A stretch of DNA of 64,000 bases from Candidatus Baldrarchaeum yapensis (GCA_016840465.1 JAEOSH010000005.1:18736-82735); one strand, 5' to 3'; positions 28,502 to 37,838 are shown, numbered from the stretch's first letter. Numbers and translations: made by a program. Notes: a model not told the origin generated them from the sequence alone.

Positions 28502-29065
28502 ATGGAAAAGCTAACATCAAAGAGTATCGCAATGGTTGGTGTAATGGCCGCACTAAGCAACGTATTGAGTTTTATATATGTGCCACTTGCCCCAGGGGTC
28601 AACTTATACTTCCTAGTGCAAGTTCCGTACTTCATAGCGGCAATGACTCTTGGACCCCTTGCAGGCGCGTTGGCGGGACTTCTCGGAACGCTGACGATGG
28701 CATATACCGTTTATATTAGTAAGGGGATAGGTGGAGTCTTCATACCTGTTGGTAATGCGATTCTTGCGGGTGTAACCGGGTTTATCGCAGAAAAAGTAAA
28801 GATTTTTGATAGATTGGAGAGAGGAGAGTTCTTTTGGCCAGTTGCATGTGCGGCAGTTGGGGAGTTTGCGGAGGCGCCATACATCTTTGTGACGTTGCTT
28901 GTGACATTTGTGTTCATGGTGGGGATGGAACTCGGTGTTGCAATGAACATAATTTTCATAATTATGGGTAAAGCTATGATCGAGGTTTTGCTGTCCTCCT
29001 TCATAGTTGCGGTTTTGCTCGGGAATCCCAGCGTCAGGACCATGCTTCAAGCCTTCAGAAGATGA
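28502..29065 (+). CDS. ECF transporter S-component-like membrane protein
   Basis: The 187-residue protein has about six hydrophobic segments and the small-residue first helix typical of vitamin-binding S-components (SIAMVGVMAALSNVLSF), then AAMTLGPLAGALAGLLGTLTMA. S-components capture vitamins or metal ions and need EcfT and EcfA, which are not in this window. The substrate cannot be inferred from sequence here. Confidence 0.7.
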   Translation: MEKLTSKSIAMVGVMAALSNVLSFIYVPLAPGVNLYFLVQVPYFIAAMTLGPLAGALAGLLGTLTMAYTVYISKGIGGVFIPVGNAILAGVTGFIAEKVKIFDRLERGEFFWPVACAAVGEFAEAPYIFVTLLVTFVFMVGMELGVAMNIIFIIMGKAMIEVLLSSFIVAVLLGNPSVRTMLQAFRR

Positions 29066-29094
29066 CATGAGTCGTTTTATGAACCTTTCACATC

Positions 29095-29550
29095 TTAGGA
29101 TACTTGGAGTTCCATAACGATGTATTTTTCCTTAAACCCAAATTTTAGATATACATCATGTATCAGCACGCCTCGCCGCGAATTTGCAACAATTCTTTTT
29201 ACTCCTCTACTCTTTAGGTGATTTATTGCACTTTCTATTAGGCGTTCCTCTACACCTTTTCCTCTCCACTCCTTAGTGACTATGACGTTGCTTATATGGC
29301 CAATTGGCTCCCCTCCACGCTCGTATATGACCCGAGTGAATGCCGTTCCAATGACCTTCCCACCAACTTCCGCTACAAATAATCCTTTCGGGTCTTCTTT
29401 GAGGCGGGCCATCAAGCCGAGTTTGAAGACTTCTTCGTTAAACTTCGTTGATGCTATTTCACAGAGTTCTAGCATTAGTTTTTTTACGGCTTCATAATCC
29501 TTTTCCTCGTAATTTCTGATTACAATTTCGTGCGACAATTCCCTCACCAT
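29095..29550 (-). CDS. GNAT-family N-acetyltransferase
   Basis: 151 residues with the GNAT fold: VIRNYEEKDYEAVKKLM at the start, IGHISNVIVTKEWRGKGVEERLI holding the acetyl-CoA loop RGKGVE, and a C-terminal YLKFGFKEKYIVMEL strand. The pattern resembles ribosomal-protein or small-molecule acetyltransferases; substrate unknown. Convergent with the S-component gene. Confidence 0.82.
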   Translation of the reverse strand: MVRELSHEIVIRNYEEKDYEAVKKLMLELCEIASTKFNEEVFKLGLMARLKEDPKGLFVAEVGGKVIGTAFTRVIYERGGEPIGHISNVIVTKEWRGKGVEERLIESAINHLKSRGVKRIVANSRRGVLIHDVYLKFGFKEKYIVMELQVS

Positions 29551-29747
29551 GTTTAATTACGCGACTGCGGATTTAACGTTAGCACTTAGGATATAATGTT
29601 CTTATAATTGTTAATCCATCTATTCATCATATTTTAAGAGTTTGTTCCTCTTAATTGGAAAATTATCCGGCAAATTCTCCTTTTAATTAGTGTGAGTCAG
29701 TATTTTCATTAAGTTGTTTGAGAAAAAGCGAGATTCTTAGTAAATAC

Positions 29748-30851
29748 TTATTTCATGCCGTATCTTCTTTTTACCTCCCTGACCACTCGCGATACTCTTT
29801 TTAGCAATTCAATTGCGGCTATTGGCGGATATGCCCTAAGACCACATTCCGGACCTGCGAATATCACTCTTTCCTCTCCAAACTTTCTGATATAATCAAG
29901 TAATCTGTTTTTCATGAGTTTTTCGTCCTCACACCAAATATCGACATCTATTTTTCCCTTCCTTGCATTACTCCACGCTTTAGCGACCTTCTCTTTGTCA
30001 CCAAGTTTTTCTAGGAGCAGGTTGTCGATATCTGTCCTAGCAATCGGTGCCTTCAAAAATTTATCGTATTTTTCGAGATCTTTTTTCTCAATGTGCGCAT
30101 CGGTATGTGCCTCTATTACATCTAAGCTTCTCACATCCCAGATAATGTCAGGACTTGCATGGATATGTATAGCACTGAAAACTCCATGAGATTTCGCGGG
30201 ATGCATTACTCTTTCAAGGTTTTTCACTATAAGATCTCTCGTGTCTTCGTTTTCTAAATTTAAAGGCGGGGGTGAGAAAAGGAAACTTGGTTCGTCAAAG
30301 GTGACGACCACAGTTTTAGCGTACTTTGTGTTGATGATGGCGTTTTTTGCAATGACCGCTAATGAGCGCGAGATATCTTCCATGACGTGCAGGGTTCCGA
30401 TAGCAAGAGATAGTTCGACAGGGCCCGTTATACAAACCTTAAACTCTATACGCCGAATTCCACAGCGTTCACAGATGTTTTTTGCATATAGCCTTATAGC
30501 CTCAACTTCCGCGATCTTTCCTTCATCAACAAGCGATATTTTATCTAGTACTTCATATTTCCCCCTATCTGCTCTCCTAATACCTTTAAACTTCTGTAAG
30601 AATTGGGATATCATATCTCTTAGCTGTGCGTAGCATGGAACCTCAATATCCGCAATTATTTTATTAATGAAATGCTCATTGTGTTTCTTTATGAAGTATA
30701 ATGCTTGTTCTGGGAGCTCTCTACGCAACAGATATACCAGTGATGGTGTTTTTTCTAGAAGAACCGCGCCTTCGTTGTAAACATCGATTTTTATGTCCAT
30801 GTGAGGGAGACTACCTACATCCAAACTTTTAAGAGAGAAGTCTTGAGTCAT
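29748..30851 (-). CDS. MetE/UROD-superfamily protein resembling core-MetE with altered zinc ligand
   Basis: About 367 residues with the cobalamin-independent methionine-synthase C-terminal barrel: FSLKSLDVGSLPHMD at the start, KVCITGPVELSLAIG, VVVTFDEPSFLFSP and a distal FAGPECGLRAYPP holding one zinc-binding Cys. The first zinc motif, usually HVC, reads HIHAS here, so a Cys is replaced by His. Core-MetE enzymes methylate homocysteine from methyl-cobalamin or a corrinoid protein; this may be a paralogue with another acceptor. ATG 30851 is preferred (GGGGG upstream; TATA-like TTTTTTAAACAT near 30890 would leave ATG 30881 untranscribed), but not certain. Confidence 0.7.
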   Translation of the reverse strand: MTQDFSLKSLDVGSLPHMDIKIDVYNEGAVLLEKTPSLVYLLRRELPEQALYFIKKHNEHFINKIIADIEVPCYAQLRDMISQFLQKFKGIRRADRGKYEVLDKISLVDEGKIAEVEAIRLYAKNICERCGIRRIEFKVCITGPVELSLAIGTLHVMEDISRSLAVIAKNAIINTKYAKTVVVTFDEPSFLFSPPPLNLENEDTRDLIVKNLERVMHPAKSHGVFSAIHIHASPDIIWDVRSLDVIEAHTDAHIEKKDLEKYDKFLKAPIARTDIDNLLLEKLGDKEKVAKAWSNARKGKIDVDIWCEDEKLMKNRLLDYIRKFGEERVIFAGPECGLRAYPPIAAIELLKRVSRVVREVKRRYGMK

Positions 30852-31068
30852 GCTTGCCCCCAAATGAAGAAGGACTTTCATATGTTTAAAAAAGTAAATT
30901 CAACTGTTTGGTGTTAGCGTACCACCAATATTGCCGTTTCATAATATTGTTCAGAAAAAAAGAATTAATCATGTTAATTGTCGAATTTTGAGAACGAATA
31001 AAGTTAAAATTCTTCAGTGAAAGTAGTATGAAATGTACACAGGATGCTATGATGAGAGGGTGACTCTC

Positions 31069-33642
31069 GTGCGTAGGGAACTCATAGGGCTAGTTGTTTC
31101 CTTTGCAATTCTAGTGCTCTTATTGTTCCCATATCCAGTGGCACTATCGCCCTTCTCCCTCTATAGTCTTGTAGACCCTATGTCAGGAGTATGGATCAAT
31201 GCGTTGACAGCAAAGGTACCAGCAGAGGAAAAGATCGTACTTCCGGGAATCGATCATGAAGTCATTGTTGTCTTTGATAAGTATGGTGTTCCTCACTTCT
31301 TTGCAGAATCAGAGAAAGACTTAGCATACGCAATTGGCTACATACATGCACGGGACAGATTATGGCAAATGGATTTTCTTAGGCGTGTTGTCGAGGGGCG
31401 GTTAACAGAGATATTTGGTAATATCAGCGGCGTGTACGAGAGCGATCTGCTCTTTAGGATTGTTGGATTGAAAAGGGGAGCATATGAATGCGAGAAACTT
31501 CTCAAAGAGAAGTTCCCTGACCTTTATGAACTACTTGAGGCGTATTCGGAGGGTGTTAATAGGGCAATAGAAGATATGAAACTTTCAAAGACATTACCCA
31601 TAGAGTTTAAGCTGTTGAGATACGAACCGGAGCCCTGGACACCCCTGAACTCCTTAGAAATTGGAAGAATCATTGGTTGGGGATTAACTGGCACATTTGC
31701 AGATCTTTACTTATATTTGATTCTACAGAAATTCGGAATTAACGATACCCTTCAACTGATGCCCATTGACAGGTACAAGGAAGTATACATTGTCAAGCCA
31801 GGCTATAAGGTTACATTAGGAAACGTAACAAAGCCTAAGGCAATTTCAAATATGGAATTGCATCTCCCCGATTTTGACGAGAAAGCCGTAGAGGAATTGC
31901 TCGAATGGAAGAGGAAGACGGACATATGGTTTTTACCGATAAAAGAAGCTTTTGCCTCAAACAACTGGGTAATCAGCGGGTTCTACACAAATACTGGGAA
32001 ACCTCTACTGTGTAACGACCCTCACCTTTCCCTAACGGTTCCTCCTGTGTGGTATGAGGTACATTATGTTGTTAAGAGCGGCGATGAGATCTTTAACGTC
32101 AGAGGCGTCACATTCCCAGGAATTCCGATAGTCATAATTGGCAGTAATCAATACGTCGGCTGGGGCTTCACGAATGTAATGGCCGATCAGATAGATTTCT
32201 ATTATTATGTGTGGAAGAACGATACTCACTACTGGTATAAGGATGCGTGGCATAAAATAAGGCAAGTAAAGGAAGTTTTCCGAATAAAAACTGATGCAGG
32301 ATTCGTAGAGAAAGTTATATACATAAACTTCACCGTTCATGGGCCTTTACTCGAGATGAAAATCGATGGAAAGAGGTACAGGTTTGCAGTCCGCTGGATG
32401 GGACAAAACGCAACGACAGAGGCATATGCTTTGTGGAAATACGCTCATGCACATGATATCTACGAGTTTCTCAGTTATACTAACTACTTCCAGATGCCCC
32501 CGCAGAACCACGTATTCGCTGACATATATGGAAATATAGGCTGGAGAGCGTGCGGAAGGTATCCGAATAGAACCTTCCCCAATGGAACAAATGCTGTACA
32601 GTTTAATCCGCTAATTCCACGTCTTCCAATTAACGGAAGCGATCCTAACGTGATAGAATGGAATGATAGCGATTGGATAGAGCCCTGGGAGGCGCCCCAG
32701 TTAATAAATCCGCCATGGGGCTATATAGTAACTGCAAACAATAAGGCGGCAAATGTAAGCGATTACCCGTATATCTACGACATTGCATGGACATGGGCGG
32801 ACTATTACAGGGCATCACGCATTCAAGAGTTGATAAACGAAACTATTAATGAAAAGGGATATGTAACCATAGAGGATATGATGCGGATACAAAATGATGT
32901 ACTTCTCGTGCTTGCACGGTCTCTCAAAGAATTCTTGGCCGATGTTGCTGGAAGATACGGCTACGAGAATATAAAGAACTTGATTGAGAACTGGGACTGC
33001 AGGATGACTATAAATTCAACTGCAGCAACTATCTTCGTTGTATGGTATGATTACTACAAGAATTTTACGTTCTCCGACGAGTTCAGAGAGAAATTTGAGA
33101 GCAAAGATCTACAGAATCTATGGATGGAGTTGCCTGACAACACATTGGAACACTTCACATTAACAAACAAGTCTTGGAAGTGGTTCAATGATGTTGGTAC
33201 AAAGGAGAGAGAAAATGCCACTACTATTGCTGGAAAGGCTCTAAAAGCTGCTATTGAGTATCTAAAGAAATACTTTGGAACAGATGATATTAATGAATGG
33301 AAGTTTGGGAAGTTGCATAAATTAAATGCACAACATGCCATGGGATCGACGCTTAAATGGTTAAACTATCCGAATTGGGAAGCGCTTGGGTGGAGCAATT
33401 GTGTTAATAATATAGGCAGAAATGCTGACCATGGACCCTCATGGAGAGAAATTTTAGACTTTTCAGATCTTAATAACAGTCGTTGCATAATTCCTGGAGG
33501 GCAGTCTGGTAATCCCTTCAGCGAACACTATTACGATCAGTTAAGGATGTGGCTTGATGGAGAGTACAAGAAAATGAGTTTCCCAGCGACTCCAGAGGAG
33601 GTCGAAGATGCCGAGTCGATAATTCATTTCGTTCCGGGGTGA
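31069..33642 (+). CDS. Penicillin acylase (S45) family, secreted or membrane-anchored
   Basis: About 857 residues. N-terminal signal/anchor (hydrophobic segment around residues 4-27), then the alpha-chain motif GYIHARDRLWQMDFLRR near residue 90. After a spacer the autocatalytic nucleophile Ser is at about 296 in AFASNNWVISG, starting the beta chain. GNIGWRACGRYP and the C-terminal ENVEN-type region follow, with GGQSGNPFSEHYYDQL near the end. Ntn-hydrolases of this family cleave amides such as acyl-homoserine lactones, penicillin or acyl-peptides. GTG 31069 is chosen since GAGGGTGA lies five bases upstream; ATG 31033 is in frame. Confidence 0.9.
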   Translation: MRRELIGLVVSFAILVLLLFPYPVALSPFSLYSLVDPMSGVWINALTAKVPAEEKIVLPGIDHEVIVVFDKYGVPHFFAESEKDLAYAIGYIHARDRLWQMDFLRRVVEGRLTEIFGNISGVYESDLLFRIVGLKRGAYECEKLLKEKFPDLYELLEAYSEGVNRAIEDMKLSKTLPIEFKLLRYEPEPWTPLNSLEIGRIIGWGLTGTFADLYLYLILQKFGINDTLQLMPIDRYKEVYIVKPGYKVTLGNVTKPKAISNMELHLPDFDEKAVEELLEWKRKTDIWFLPIKEAFASNNWVISGFYTNTGKPLLCNDPHLSLTVPPVWYEVHYVVKSGDEIFNVRGVTFPGIPIVIIGSNQYVGWGFTNVMADQIDFYYYVWKNDTHYWYKDAWHKIRQVKEVFRIKTDAGFVEKVIYINFTVHGPLLEMKIDGKRYRFAVRWMGQNATTEAYALWKYAHAHDIYEFLSYTNYFQMPPQNHVFADIYGNIGWRACGRYPNRTFPNGTNAVQFNPLIPRLPINGSDPNVIEWNDSDWIEPWEAPQLINPPWGYIVTANNKAANVSDYPYIYDIAWTWADYYRASRIQELINETINEKGYVTIEDMMRIQNDVLLVLARSLKEFLADVAGRYGYENIKNLIENWDCRMTINSTAATIFVVWYDYYKNFTFSDEFREKFESKDLQNLWMELPDNTLEHFTLTNKSWKWFNDVGTKERENATTIAGKALKAAIEYLKKYFGTDDINEWKFGKLHKLNAQHAMGSTLKWLNYPNWEALGWSNCVNNIGRNADHGPSWREILDFSDLNNSRCIIPGGQSGNPFSEHYYDQLRMWLDGEYKKMSFPATPEEVEDAESIIHFVPG

Positions 33643-33646
33643 TCGC

Positions 33647-34003
33647 ATGAAGAGGTACGGGTTTCTGGCATGCTTTCTAATAACACTAATCTTAGCGGTA
33701 TTGCTTGAACTCACAAGGATATGGGTACTCTTAATAGTAGCAGGGGTCATTGGAGGCTTCCTTTCAAAGAGTTTCCTAAGAGCAGTATTTGCCGGCTGCC
33801 TTGGAGTATTAGTATGCTGGCTCCTATATATTGCAGTGTTCTATACGCTTAATCCGTATGGTATGAGCATCGCGTTGAGCGTCTTTTCACTATTCTTAGG
33901 ACTTATGGTGGTACTTGGCGCAGTGCTTGGCGCGCTTAGCGCATCGCTGGGGTATTTCTTATCACAGGTGCTCATGCCGTCAGAGAAGGGGTCAGGGAAG
34001 TGA
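33647..34003 (+). CDS. Small membrane protein downstream of penicillin-acylase gene
   Basis: 118 residues with about four transmembrane helices and a short cytoplasmic-like tail (MPSEKGSGK). No family recognised. Starts four bases after the acylase stop, with GGGGTGAT upstream of ATG, so it is translationally coupled and may help its maturation or localisation (inference). Confidence 0.7.
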   Translation: MKRYGFLACFLITLILAVLLELTRIWVLLIVAGVIGGFLSKSFLRAVFAGCLGVLVCWLLYIAVFYTLNPYGMSIALSVFSLFLGLMVVLGAVLGALSASLGYFLSQVLMPSEKGSGK

Positions 34004-34011
34004 TACGAGAA

Positions 34012-34440
34012 TTACTCGACTTTTATCCTAACTCTTTTTCTTTTCTTTGAAGAATCTTCTTTCTCTTTAACCTCTCGTATAATGAAGGATGATTGAGACT
34101 CTTCCTCTTTGATCGCTGGTATGCGGGACTCTTCTTTGGCTATTTCCCTTATGAGACTCGGTTCTGTGGACTCCTCGTCGAGTCCTATTATTTTTGCATC
34201 AGGGTATTTGTTCTTTATTTCCCTACGTAATGCTTCCTTATCGACGTTACCATATGTCTGTACCCTTACTATTGGTCGTCCCGTTTCGTCATACGTTACC
34301 GAGATGGAGTATCCTCCTCCCATTGTCTCCATATCTGGGAACTCTTCAAACATAGATTCCATCCGTTCAAATATTTCGTCAAATAATCCAAATATGTCAA
34401 ATGGGCTTCTTCTTTTCCGCCCTCTTGATCTTCTACTCAT
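34012..34440 (-). CDS. Conserved-looking acidic/basic protein of unknown function
   Basis: 142 residues. The N terminus is basic (MSRRSRGRKRRSPFD) and leads into FGLFDEIFERMESMFEEF, a helical segment like that of Hsp20-type or gas-vesicle-associated proteins. A strand segment YSISVTYDETGRPIVRVQTYG follows, then a long charged, low-complexity tail ending KKRKRVRIKVE. I do not recognise a named family with confidence. GAGGTG lies seven bases upstream of ATG. Confidence 0.6.
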   Translation of the reverse strand: MSRRSRGRKRRSPFDIFGLFDEIFERMESMFEEFPDMETMGGGYSISVTYDETGRPIVRVQTYGNVDKEALRREIKNKYPDAKIIGLDEESTEPSLIREIAKEESRIPAIKEEESQSSFIIREVKEKEDSSKKRKRVRIKVE

Positions 34441-34844
34441 AAGGTTGCACCTCAGTTCTCATGTAAAAGTCTCAGGTAAAACCCTTACGGCAGTGGCGCT
34501 TAAGCGGCTCAGACGTCGCAGGCTTCCTCATCGATCAGGCTAGCAATCCCTCATCATTGCCATAATAGGTCTAACACTTATTCTTGACTCCCGTAAGTGA
34601 ATATTTTTTACGGTGGATATCGAAGATGCATTAGGAGGATGCACATGAGGGACTTCTTTCTAGAGGTCTGATACTACTGCAACAAAATGTTTAAAAGATT
34701 CTTAATGTTAGTACCCCGAAGAGAGGGATCAAGATGAGGGTCTACCTTCCACGCTGATATGTGGAATACTTGTAGTTTCTCTCGTTTTCTGCATGAAATA
34801 GTGGGTACTGTATTAAGACGTCTGGAGGTGATCGTTCTTGGAGC
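34441..34844. other. 400-bp gap with short signal-bearing reading frames
   Basis: No gene-length frame. At 34735-34758 a seven-codon frame (MRVYLPR then TGA) has a GAGAGGGAT ribosome binding site and a TATA-like TTTAAAAG at 34691-34698 upstream. Another eight-codon frame (MRDFFLEV) follows GGAGGATG near 34636. A perfect GGAGGTGAT at 34824-34832 lies before the LLM-like gene. The short frames could be leader peptides or chance. Confidence 0.35.
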
Positions 34845-35783
34845 GTGATCAAGTTCCAGTGTGGAGTGGCCGTGAAAAGGTCAAAGTTTGGAGAAAGTAA
34901 GGAGCTACTTATGAGGAAGACCTTTGAAGTTTTGAATCTGGCACTTCGATCGGGACTCGATTATCTGTGCTTCGATTATGAGTGGAAGAAATATAATCTA
35001 ACATGTGAGGATCTCGCTACCATCCTTGAAGAAATTGACAGCAATGATGGAAAACTCACAGTTATCTTCACAGTTGCTTCTCGTGCAAATGAGTTCCTCA
35101 TCGAAGGATCCGGTAAGGCAAATGTAGATTCCTTATTACAATTACTAGATTCGTATCCGGATCTACTAGCTCTGAACTTGGTGGCTGGGAATCCGGCATA
35201 CTTATCAGAGGAGGAAAGAGGTCGGTCTGGATCGAGGACTCTTTACATACTTGGCGCTTATGTTGCCAGTCACGCTCCTACAAATGCAAAAATTCTCGTG
35301 GGTACAGAAAACGTACTTAAAACTGCCGTGAAACTGGCAGCGGAATTCGGATACATACCGTTTCATTTGTTTTCAGACAAATTGTCCACCGAGTTGAACT
35401 ATACGTTCAGTAGAACTAGTGGGGTTAGTGCATGTTATGTCCCCTATTCTTGTGTGCTTTCGGAAAGAGAAGTTGCATTGAAGATATGGAGGTATGTTTT
35501 ACGGAGAAGTAGCGCATGGGAGATGCTTAGATCACAAAATATAGACCCGAAGATTTTAGTGACTGCGTTTGAGAACGGTAAACATGAGAAACTGAGTGAC
35601 CATGCATGGAATGCATTTGTGTCAGTAATGAGATACTTTGTGATATATGGCGACGACCGGGCATTTGATCGAGAACTAGGGGATTACATCAGCAGTGGCA
35701 TGCGCCTAGTAATAGGGTTACCGTTAGGGGATTTCGAGAAGGAAGTGCCTCAACTTGCGAGAATCATGAGGCGAGAGTCATAA
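34845..35783 (+). CDS. Divergent luciferase-like (LLM/Mer-related) protein
   Basis: 312 residues. The fold pattern follows F420-dependent LLM proteins in order: GLDYLCFDYEW near residue 38, the LNLVAGNP segment near 115, ILGAYVASHAP then AAEFGYIPFHLF, a central YVPYSCVLSEREVA and a closing MRLVIGLPLGDFEKEV like the end of Mer. Key Mer motifs are eroded (no GGR.LGIGPG). It may be a non-catalytic or different-substrate paralogue. Start GTG 34845 is 12 bases after GGAGGTGAT, slightly far; an in-frame GTG at 34866 is possible. Confidence 0.55.
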   Translation: MIKFQCGVAVKRSKFGESKELLMRKTFEVLNLALRSGLDYLCFDYEWKKYNLTCEDLATILEEIDSNDGKLTVIFTVASRANEFLIEGSGKANVDSLLQLLDSYPDLLALNLVAGNPAYLSEEERGRSGSRTLYILGAYVASHAPTNAKILVGTENVLKTAVKLAAEFGYIPFHLFSDKLSTELNYTFSRTSGVSACYVPYSCVLSEREVALKIWRYVLRRSSAWEMLRSQNIDPKILVTAFENGKHEKLSDHAWNAFVSVMRYFVIYGDDRAFDRELGDYISSGMRLVIGLPLGDFEKEVPQLARIMRRES

Positions 35784-36155
35784 ACGAAGTCTTTTTATTT
35801 CTCCATTCACTTTGGGAATTCTTATTTCCAATATGCCGTTTCTAAAAGTTGCCTTGGCGGATTTTATGTTACCCGGTGGTGGTATTTCTATCATTTTCCT
35901 TAGAGTTCCACGGACGAAAACATATAAGCGGTGACCTTCGCCCCTGATATCTATATCTTCCTTCCGTGCGTCGAGAATTTGTATTATCACAACAATTTCA
36001 TCGTCCATTTCGAGTAATTCGTATAACTCATTATCGCTTCTTTCTTTAACGCTATCTGCGTGTTCCACGGGATTTTCATCGATACCCAGCATTGTGAGTA
36101 TCGAGTTAAATAATTTTAAGAACTCATCGAATATGTCATGCCTTTTCTTTCCCAT
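35778..36155 (-). CDS. Hsp20/alpha-crystallin-like small heat-shock protein
   Basis: About 125 residues. The alpha-crystallin-like half contains EIVVIIQILDARKEDIDIRG, RLYVFVRG and the closing ATFRNGILEIRIPK, in which GILEIRIPK matches the family GVLTV-type strand. The N-terminal half is helical (FDEFLKLFNSILTMLG). Molecular holdase. ATG 36155 follows AAGGTGT. Its 3-prime end overlaps the convergent LLM-like gene by six bases. Confidence 0.85.
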   Translation of the reverse strand: MGKKRHDIFDEFLKLFNSILTMLGIDENPVEHADSVKERSDNELYELLEMDDEIVVIIQILDARKEDIDIRGEGHRLYVFVRGTLRKMIEIPPPGNIKSAKATFRNGILEIRIPKVNGEIKRLRL

Positions 36156-36263
36156 TAACAACACCTTAAGAGGTTATTATTCGATATGCACAAAAACTTT
36201 TTGTTTCTCAATGCAAAAAAGGAGTTTTTGCCATTATATTGGTGTTTTGTAATACCTAATACT

Positions 36264-37838
36264 TCAAATGCCTAATTCTTGCCTTATTTTCTGCACAATT
36301 CTTCCTTCCCTTATAAGGTTCGATACGACCTCAAGATCTCGTGATAATGACCTATCGTCCTCCAATGCACTGACATGTCTTCTTATCTCTTCATAAGCTA
36401 TCTTTGTACCACTCCCTAATAGTTCCTTGCCTCCTCTCAGATCGATTCCCTGCGTTGCTGCTATCATTTCAAGAGCTATTATGTAGCGTGTGTTACTTAT
36501 TATTTGAGCAGTTCTTCGCGCTGAAACCAGCCCCATGCTAACAACGTCCTGATTTTCGGCATTAGTGGGTATGGACTTTATGCTTATCGGGCATGCAAGG
36601 CCCTGATTTTCAGCAACCAACGAAGTTGCTACGTACTGCACACCCATGAACCCACATCTAAGCCCCGGGTTTGATGAGACTAAGAATGGCGGTAAACCTC
36701 TATTTGTCATTTCATTCAAGAGAATAGCAAGTCGTCTTTCGGATAATAGGCCAACCTCCGTCGCGGCTATTGCTGCAAAATCCATGGCCATGGATATGTG
36801 TTGCCCATGAAAGTTTCCACCGTGGTACACCTTTTCGTTGTCTGCATCGATCAGTGGGTTGTCCGATGCTGAGTTCAGTTCTGTCTCCACAATGCTCCTT
36901 ACGAATTTTAGTGCATCAAGTGAGGCTCCTAGCACCTGCGGTGTACATCTGAGGCTATATACGTCTTGGAATTTCTCCTCCATCTTCTCGACTGATCCCT
37001 TTACTTCCTTTATGAAATCTTCGTACCTCCTGACGAGTTTACTTCCATCGAGGAGAGTTTTTATGTACCTTGCGATTTCCCTTTGTCCCTCATGAGGTCT
37101 GACATTATGTATGAAATCCTCAAACGGATCAATGAACCCCCTCATAGCCTCTATTGTTAATGCCGCAGCAATGGCCGCATTCTTTATTAACATCTCGAGG
37201 TCATAAACCACAAGCGCTGCGATTCCTGTCATTGCAGATGTTCCGTTGATCAGAGCAAGCCCTTCCTTATAGCTTAATTTTAGTGGCTTTAAATTCTCGT
37301 TTTTCATAGCTTCTGCTGCTTTTACTATTTTCCCACGATATTCGACAAACCCTTCTCCCATCATTGTTAGAGCCATATGCGCTAATTGCGTGAGGTCCCC
37401 ACTCGCTCCAACCGATCCTATCTCGGGAATTACTGGATGGATTTTCCTGTTAAGCATTTCAATTAAGAGTTTCAGGACCTCCGGCCTGACACCGGAATGC
37501 CCCATAGCAAGAACGTTGGCGCGTACAAGCATCATTGCTCTTACATATTCTGTGGGAAGAGGATTCCCCACTCCGGATGCGTGACTCCTTATTAAATTCT
37601 CTTGCAGAACTTCGGCATCCTCAGCCGGTATCACGCAGCTTATCATCGGTCCGAATCCTGTGGTTATTCCGTACACTATTTTCCCTTCATCAACGAATTT
37701 CCTAACAGTCTTCCGGCATTTCTCAACTCTCTTCAACGCCTCATCGGAAAGCATTACATTTGCGTGGTTCCTTGCAACTGCAACTACGCGCTCTATCGTT
37801 AAACTCTTACCATCCACTACCACGGCGCTCAATCCCAT
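36264..37838 (-). CDS. hutH: Histidine ammonia-lyase
   Basis: About 524 residues. The MIO prosthetic group forms from Ala-Ser-Gly in GSVGASGDLTQ near residue 143. The substrate-selecting pair in ENLIRSHASGVG reads Ser-His, as in histidine rather than tyrosine or phenylalanine lyases. It deaminates histidine to urocanate. No hutU, hutI or hutG is nearby, so urocanate use must be encoded elsewhere. ATG 37838 chosen; divergent from the glycosylase gene. Confidence 0.93.
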   Translation of the reverse strand: MGLSAVVVDGKSLTIERVVAVARNHANVMLSDEALKRVEKCRKTVRKFVDEGKIVYGITTGFGPMISCVIPAEDAEVLQENLIRSHASGVGNPLPTEYVRAMMLVRANVLAMGHSGVRPEVLKLLIEMLNRKIHPVIPEIGSVGASGDLTQLAHMALTMMGEGFVEYRGKIVKAAEAMKNENLKPLKLSYKEGLALINGTSAMTGIAALVVYDLEMLIKNAAIAAALTIEAMRGFIDPFEDFIHNVRPHEGQREIARYIKTLLDGSKLVRRYEDFIKEVKGSVEKMEEKFQDVYSLRCTPQVLGASLDALKFVRSIVETELNSASDNPLIDADNEKVYHGGNFHGQHISMAMDFAAIAATEVGLLSERRLAILLNEMTNRGLPPFLVSSNPGLRCGFMGVQYVATSLVAENQGLACPISIKSIPTNAENQDVVSMGLVSARRTAQIISNTRYIIALEMIAATQGIDLRGGKELLGSGTKIAYEEIRRHVSALEDDRSLSRDLEVVSNLIREGRIVQKIRQELGI

